In this document: positions 60,228 through 64,000 of the stretch, piece by piece
Position numbering within the stretch: position 1 is the stretch's first letter
Layout of the letters: each line of letters opens with the position of its first letter
From: Lactiplantibacillus daoliensis
GTDB taxonomy: Bacteria > Bacillota > Bacilli > Lactobacillales > Lactobacillaceae
Direction: 5' to 3'
Assembly (NCBI RefSeq): GCF_005405005.1
Contig: NZ_BJDH01000006.1
Location: 160,108 to 224,107 of the forward strand
Length of the DNA: 64,000 bases
Position numbers and translations under genes: made by a program
Notes under the pieces: model-generated
What the model was told of the DNA's origin: nothing
The model's input: only the letters and a program-made list of their open reading frames with translations
The model's database searches: none

Positions 60228-61393
60228 AGGATGAGAAATTAACACCTGAAATTCGTTTTAAGGGATTTACTGACCCCTGGGAGCAGCGTAAGCTAAAGAA
60301 TATTTCGGAAATTAATCCAATGAAAGAGATACCTCAAAATTTTCTGTACGTAGATTTGGAATCAGTTCAAGAAGAAAAAATCAAGAAATATCAAATCCAG
60401 AATAGAAATAATGCGCCTTCACGTGCCCAACGCTTGGCAAAAGAGGGGGATATTTTCTTTCAGAATGTGCGGTCCTATCAAAAGAACAATGTAATTTTTG
60501 AGCAATCCTTCAATACTGATCCTGTTGTTTTTTCTACCGGATATACACAAATTAGAACCTCACAAGATTCAAGCTTTGTGATGACTCAATTACAGACAAA
60601 TAATTTTGTGAATCGTGTTCTAGCGAGGAGCACTGGAACCAGCTATCCAGCTATCACTAGTAAGAATCTTGGAGATATGAAGATTAGTTTACCTAATCTA
60701 AGTGAACAGTTAAAAGTTGGTATGTTTTTTCAAGGACTTTCTAAACTTATCGCTGCCAATGAGGAAAAGGTTGATGAATTAAAAGCTGTAAAAAAATTAT
60801 TGATGCAAAGGCTATTTGATCAAAGCTGGCGTTTTAAAGGATTCACTGACCCCTGGGAGCAGCGTAAGTTGGGTGAGCTGTTTAGTGAACGAACCGAACG
60901 CTCTTCAAATGGAACTTTACTTTCAGTTACAATCAACTCCGGAATTGTAAAATTTGACTCCTTAGACAGAAAAAATAATTCTAGTGAGGATAAAAGTAAT
61001 TACAAAATCGTCAAAAAAAATGATATTGCGTATAATTCTATGAGAATGTGGCAAGGGGCTAATGGTGTCTCGAATTATGATGGTATTGTTAGTCCAGCAT
61101 ATACAGTGATAACCCCCCGCAAGAATGTCTTTTCGGATTTCTTTGGCTATCACTTTAAACAAGTGAAGATGCTACAAGTATTTCAAAAGAATTCACAAGG
61201 ATTGACTTCTGATACCTGGAATTTAAAGTATCCATCACTAAAAGGGATTAATGTTAAAATTCCAAGCATGAATGAGCAGAAGCATATCTCTAGGGTGTTA
61301 AAAAAAATTGATGAGAATATCGCTGCCAATGAAGAGAAATGTGAACAATTGAAACAATTGAAGCAATACCTAATGCAAAATATGTTTGTTTAA
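60224..61393 (+). CDS. hsdS: Type I specificity subunit, expressed copy (two TRDs)
   Basis: A 389-residue HsdS with two target-recognition domains (TRD1 about 20-180, TRD2 about 210-370), each ending in a conserved helix (LIAANEEKVDELKAVKKLLMQ and NIAANEEKCEQLKQLKQYLMQ). Each TRD begins after GFTDPWEQRKL. The DNA encoding PWEQRK (TGGGAGCAGCGTAAG, at 60278 and 60854) and IAANE (TATCGCTGCCAATGA, at 60748 and 61318) occurs again in the silent cassettes downstream, in the same frame. The gene is therefore likely reshuffled by recombination. It overlaps hsdM by 4 bp. Confidence 0.95.
   Translation: MKDEKLTPEIRFKGFTDPWEQRKLKNISEINPMKEIPQNFLYVDLESVQEEKIKKYQIQNRNNAPSRAQRLAKEGDIFFQNVRSYQKNNVIFEQSFNTDPVVFSTGYTQIRTSQDSSFVMTQLQTNNFVNRVLARSTGTSYPAITSKNLGDMKISLPNLSEQLKVGMFFQGLSKLIAANEEKVDELKAVKKLLMQRLFDQSWRFKGFTDPWEQRKLGELFSERTERSSNGTLLSVTINSGIVKFDSLDRKNNSSEDKSNYKIVKKNDIAYNSMRMWQGANGVSNYDGIVSPAYTVITPRKNVFSDFFGYHFKQVKMLQVFQKNSQGLTSDTWNLKYPSLKGINVKIPSMNEQKHISRVLKKIDENIAANEEKCEQLKQLKQYLMQNMFV
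60278..60292 (+). repeat. hsdS 15-bp repeat A, copy 1 (TRD1 start)
   Basis: TGGGAGCAGCGTAAG; other copies at 60854-60868 (direct), 63027-63041 (inverted), 63092-63106 (direct). Confidence 0.9.
60748..60762 (+). repeat. hsdS 15-bp repeat B, copy 1 (TRD1 end)
   Basis: TATCGCTGCCAATGA; other copies at 61318-61332 (direct), 62536-62550 (inverted), 63562-63576 (direct). Confidence 0.9.
60854..60868 (+). repeat. hsdS repeat A, copy 2 (TRD2 start)
   Basis: Same 15-bp word as 60278-60292; the identity to copy 1 extends upstream through a CACTGACCCC-type stretch. Confidence 0.9.
61318..61332 (+). repeat. hsdS repeat B, copy 2 (TRD2 end)
   Basis: Same 15-bp word as 60748-60762. Confidence 0.9.
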
Positions 61394-61462
61394 TTTCAAT
61401 ACGAAAATTTTGACTTATCACTGCCAATAAGCGAAAGGTTAATAACGAAACATTCTGAATTC

Positions 61463-61532
61463 TTGGCATTTTGAATATTAATGCATGTATAAATGGGTTA
61501 GCTAATCAAACTGATTGGCTAACTCATTTTTT
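61463..61532 (+). promoter_or_regulatory. Promoter and terminator-like hairpin before the recombinase
   Basis: TTGGCA (61463-61468) and TATAAA (61488-61493), 19-bp spacer, precede GTTAGCTAATCA / TGATTGGCTAAC (61497-61523) and six Ts (61527-61532). The ribosome site GGAGG begins at 61533, right after the T-run. Transcripts from hsdS would meet a full terminator, while transcripts from the local promoter would start at its edge. Confidence 0.6.
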
Positions 61533-61546
61533 GGAGGTGCATAAAT

Positions 61547-62464
61547 ATGGTCCAAGATACTAAGTTTTATCAGTATTTTTATCAATGGATGAGGTTATAC
61601 AAGTTGGATGCAGTTCGACCAGTCACATATCAAAAATATCAAATGTCATACAAACAACTAGTAACGTTGGCACCAGAGCTGAAAATGTCGGAGCTAACGC
61701 GATTGAATTATCAACAGTTATTAAATGATTATGCGGAAACTCATGAACGGCAAACGACTATGGATTTTCATCGTCATTTGAAGGGTGCATTGTTAGATGC
61801 TTTGGAAGAGGGCCTGATTGACCGTGACCCGACTCGTAAGGCAATTATAAAAGGTACTAAACATCGACAGCACAAAACCAAATTTTTACATCAGTATGAG
61901 CTACAAGCATTGCTAAATGAGTTGACGTTGGACGAAGGCGTAAATTGGGATTATTTTATTCTCTTAATTGCTAAGACCGGTTTGCGTTTTGCTGAGGCAC
62001 TGGGAGTTACTCCTGATGATTTTGACTTTGCCCATCAAATATTGACGGTTAATAAAACATGGGATTATAAATCAGCAACCGGTGGATTTGCACCGACTAA
62101 AAATAATTCATCAGTTCGTAAGGTACCGTTAGATTGGCAGACAGTTATTCAATTTTCACAGTTAACCAAGCATTTACCAGATGATCAGCCAATTTTTGTA
62201 CAAGGAAAAGTCTATAACGACACAGTAAATCATTATTTAGAACGTCTGTGTCAGCGAGCACAAGTACCTGTTATTTCTGTGCACGGGCTTCGCCATACGC
62301 ATGCTTCACTCTTATTGTATGCCGGTGTCAGTATTGCATCTGTTGCGCGAAGATTAGGGCATTCTAATATGACGACAACACAACAAACTTATATCCATAT
62401 CATTCAAGAACTTGAGAATCAGGACAATGATAAGGTGATGAAACATTTGGCCAGTCTTATTTAA
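61547..62464 (+). CDS. Tyrosine recombinase (XerC/integrase type) of the hsdS array
   Basis: A 305-residue phage-integrase-family recombinase. The N-terminal SAM-like domain is about 8-100. The catalytic domain shows the first Arg in KTGLRFAEALG, the HxLR block in HGLRHTHASLLL, the second His region in RRLGHSNMTTTQQTYIH and the nucleophile Tyr at its end. There are no prophage genes nearby. Its place between an expressed hsdS and silent hsdS cassettes, with matching repeats on both sides, points to inversion of hsdS segments, as in the pneumococcal and Bacteroides-type systems. GGAGG precedes the ATG. Confidence 0.93.
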   Translation: MVQDTKFYQYFYQWMRLYKLDAVRPVTYQKYQMSYKQLVTLAPELKMSELTRLNYQQLLNDYAETHERQTTMDFHRHLKGALLDALEEGLIDRDPTRKAIIKGTKHRQHKTKFLHQYELQALLNELTLDEGVNWDYFILLIAKTGLRFAEALGVTPDDFDFAHQILTVNKTWDYKSATGGFAPTKNNSSVRKVPLDWQTVIQFSQLTKHLPDDQPIFVQGKVYNDTVNHYLERLCQRAQVPVISVHGLRHTHASLLLYAGVSIASVARRLGHSNMTTTQQTYIHIIQELENQDNDKVMKHLASLI

Positions 62465-62535
62465 TCCATACGTTTTAAGTTAATAAATGACTGGAAGATC
62501 GCATTGAATTTGATAGTGCGATTTTTTTCGTTCGT

Positions 62536-62550
62536 TCATTGGCAGCGATA
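62536..62550 (-). repeat. hsdS repeat B, copy 3 (inverted)
   Basis: Reverse complement of TATCGCTGCCAATGA, at the end of the inverted cassette. Confidence 0.9.
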
Positions 62551-63026
62551 AGCACGTCCAGAACGTCCAATATGTCAGCAATATTTCTTTGCTCTTCCAA
62601 GCACGGGATATCAATATCAATGTTGGTAAAGGAGTTATAATTAATATTCAGTAATCCATCCATTCTTGCACCAGAAGATACCACTTTTCTCAATTCACGA
62701 TTGGGTAGCCCGGTTGCAAACATGTATTCAATAAACATTGGATCATTCCTGTAAATCATCTTGAAACTGTGATATACGCGCGGAACTAGCGCAGTTTCGT
62801 AAGTCCGCAATTCAAATACAGCTCCGTACTTAGCAAACTTGGAATTTCCATGATTATAAGAAAGATCACCTTTTGATAGAAGCGTATAATTTTTTTGCTC
62901 TTTTCCAGCAATATTGGTGGAGAAGCGCATTTGTTGACTTAACCAACCGCGCATTGCGGAGATTGTCAAAACCGGTAAATCCATCCTGCCATCGTTTCCT
63001 TGAACTCTTTTCGAAATCTCCTTTAA

Positions 63027-63041
63027 CTTACGCTGCTCCCA
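63027..63041 (-). repeat. hsdS repeat A, copy 3 (inverted)
   Basis: Reverse complement of TGGGAGCAGCGTAAG; faces copy 4 across a 50-bp spacer. Confidence 0.9.
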
Positions 63042-63091
63042 AGTAATAATGCAAATTATCATGTATTTTAGGTTATTAATTGGGGCTAGTT

Positions 63092-63106
63092 TGGGAGCAG
63101 CGTAAG
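63092..63106 (+). repeat. hsdS repeat A, copy 4
   Basis: TGGGAGCAGCGTAAG, start of the TRD4 cassette. Confidence 0.9.
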
Positions 63107-63561
63107 GCAAAAGAGATATTTGTTCCAATAAGTCAGAAAGGATATCCCGAGTTACAGGTTCTTTCTGTTACCCAAGACAATGGTGTCGTTTTTAGAGACG
63201 ACTTAGATATAGATATAAAATATGACAAAAAGTCACTTTCTAATTATAAGGTTATAAGTCCAGGTGACTTTGTAATTAGTTTACGTTCATTTCAAGGTGG
63301 TTTCGAACTATCTGACAAGCTTGGAATTTCAAGCCCTGCATATACGATATTTAATTTTAAAGATCCTAAATATCAAAATGCGGGTTACTGGTACTTTATG
63401 TTTAAAAGATACAACTTTATAGAATCTCTAAAGACGGTCACATTTGGTATTCGTGATGGAAAATCAATTAGCTTTAACGAGTTTTCTTCTTTGAAATTGG
63501 TATATCCGACAAAGAAAGAACAAGCTAAAATTAGTAACACCTTAAGGACTTTGGATAAACT

Positions 63562-63576
63562 TATCGCTGCCAATGA
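63562..63576 (+). repeat. hsdS repeat B, copy 4
   Basis: TATCGCTGCCAATGA, end of the TRD4 cassette. Confidence 0.9.
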
Positions 63577-63670
63577 GTGTGTCCCTATAATGGAACGTAA
63601 TATTACGCGACGATTTATTGGTCAAAAAATGCTTGAAAAAGTTATAATAATGATTACTTTGAAAATATAA

Positions 63671-64000
63671 TAAAGAATCCTTTTTCGCATAATTATCAAT
63701 GAACAAAGATAAAATCCAGTGAAAAAAACATACAGTTCAAAATTACTGTAAAAATATACACAGATAGCCGTACAAACGATTATCTATACGAGTTAACCTT
63801 CCAAGCAACTCAAGTATCAGCCACTTGAGTGAGTACTCAAATGGCACCAAATCTTCAAATCATTGAAATAGCAAAGTGAAATCGTTAACTGATTTTCAGA
63901 AACCTGTTGTATAAGAAACTAAGCGCGCGTTTTATAATCAAGTTAGCCAAATACTTTTAGCTAATTGATAAAATAAAAAACACCAAGACAAATCTCTGTT
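63671..64000. other. AT-rich region after the hsdS array
   Basis: About 330 bp up to the window end with no gene recognised. A short inverted pair ACTCAAGT / ACTTGAGT occurs near 63809-63828. A gene could begin beyond the edge. Confidence 0.4.

Larger units (their letters stand above)
62475..63041 (-). pseudogene. Silent hsdS cassette (TRD3), inverted
   Basis: About 190 codons, on the minus strand: it begins with WEQRKLKEISKRVQGND in repeat A and ends with IAANERTKK in repeat B (62536-62550), then stops at 62475. It is one TRD plus the conserved helix. No ribosome site precedes it, so it is silent until recombined. The frame at each repeat is the same as in hsdS. An open frame runs on to 63128, but the part before WEQRK is not HsdS-like. 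Confidence 0.85.
63080..63670 (+). pseudogene. Silent hsdS cassette (TRD4), direct
   Basis: About 196 codons. It begins at WEQRKAKEIFVPISQKG in repeat A and runs to LIAANECVP in repeat B (63562-63576), then continues into a short unrelated tail and stops. It starts at a TTG without a good ribosome site, so it is not expected to be translated in place. It holds a TRD unlike the other three. Exchange at repeats A and B would put it in frame in hsdS. Confidence 0.85.

Noticed and set aside
61547..62464. Prophage or integrative-element integrase
   Set aside because: No phage genes, attachment duplications or tRNA target are seen; the flanking hsdS repeats explain the recombinase better.
62475..63128. 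A complete hsdS-like gene on the minus strand
   Set aside because: Only one TRD is present, the part before WEQRK is unrelated spacer, and no ribosome site is seen; better read as a silent cassette.
1..64000. CRISPR arrays, tRNA or rRNA genes
   Set aside because: No regularly spaced repeats, no cas genes, and no cloverleaf or rRNA sequence noticed on either strand by eye; a tool scan would settle it.

Overview
This window looks like chromosome from the Lactiplantibacillus plantarum group (L. plantarum, L. pentosus or L. paraplantarum). The support is moderate AT richness, strong AGGAGG-type ribosome binding sites, sortase motifs of the LPQT type, a csc-type WxL surface-complex cluster, a KxYKxGKxW-signal mucin-binding adhesin, and many small sugar-PTS and regulator units. 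I see no rRNA, tRNA, CRISPR array or prophage. The species is inferred from gene content and was not checked against a database.

Layout. 0-2.5 kb: a TetR repressor divergent from a DHA2 drug exporter. 3-6.8 kb: a WxL/DUF916 cell-surface cluster. 6.9-10.2 kb: small proteins and a MarR plus ABC half-exporter unit. 10.2-15 kb: two ~520-bp copies of a dispersed, strongly base-paired non-coding repeat flank a LacI/GH4 glucosidase unit, an HxlR-like regulator and an SGNH esterase. 15-21.6 kb: an EamA transporter with ArsC, an LPQT-anchored adhesin, an ABC-2 exporter with its TetR, and a MazEF-like pair. 21.7-23.3 kb: a PfoR-like membrane protein and an orphan enterocin-A-type immunity protein. 23.3-30 kb: a GntR-controlled mannose-class PTS operon ending in three different sugar-phosphate isomerase-type genes. 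30-33.3 kb: an ArsR/cation-efflux-like pair, a LysR remnant and a tRNA-dihydrouridine synthase. 33.7-43.5 kb: the large adhesin, a HIT protein, ApbE, a deformylase-like protein, an EIIABC PTS, an M20 peptidase, an orphan RelB-like antitoxin and a lipoprotein. 44-50 kb: anaerobic ribonucleotide reductase NrdDG, a VIT-family protein, VanZ and MntH. 50-55.3 kb: a decayed PTS, a cytochrome b5-like protein, a third (half) copy of the structured repeat, a DUF2798 protein, and a ROK kinase with GH1 phospho-beta-glucosidase. 55.4-63.7 kb: a type I restriction-modification system (hsdR, hsdM, hsdS) with a tyrosine recombinase and two silent hsdS half-gene cassettes.

Two structures stand out. The first is the hsdS locus. 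Four copies of one 15-bp sequence and four of another bracket four target-recognition domains, two expressed and two silent. One silent cassette is inverted, all four keep the same reading frame at the joints, and a recombinase gene lies inside the array. This is the architecture of a phase-variable specificity switch. The second is the dispersed ~520-bp repeat. Its copies differ in sequence but keep long-range and local stems, with paired (compensatory) changes, which points to a structured RNA or a structure-selected mobile element rather than a decayed gene.

Metabolically the window is about sugar uptake (one complete mannose-class PTS, one EIIABC PTS, one decayed PTS, GH4 and GH1 phospho-glucosidases, a ROK kinase), with cre-like sites at three promoters suggesting CcpA control, and about surface display and drug or ion export under dedicated local repressors. 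Most regulators sit next to, and have a palindrome facing, the gene they probably control.
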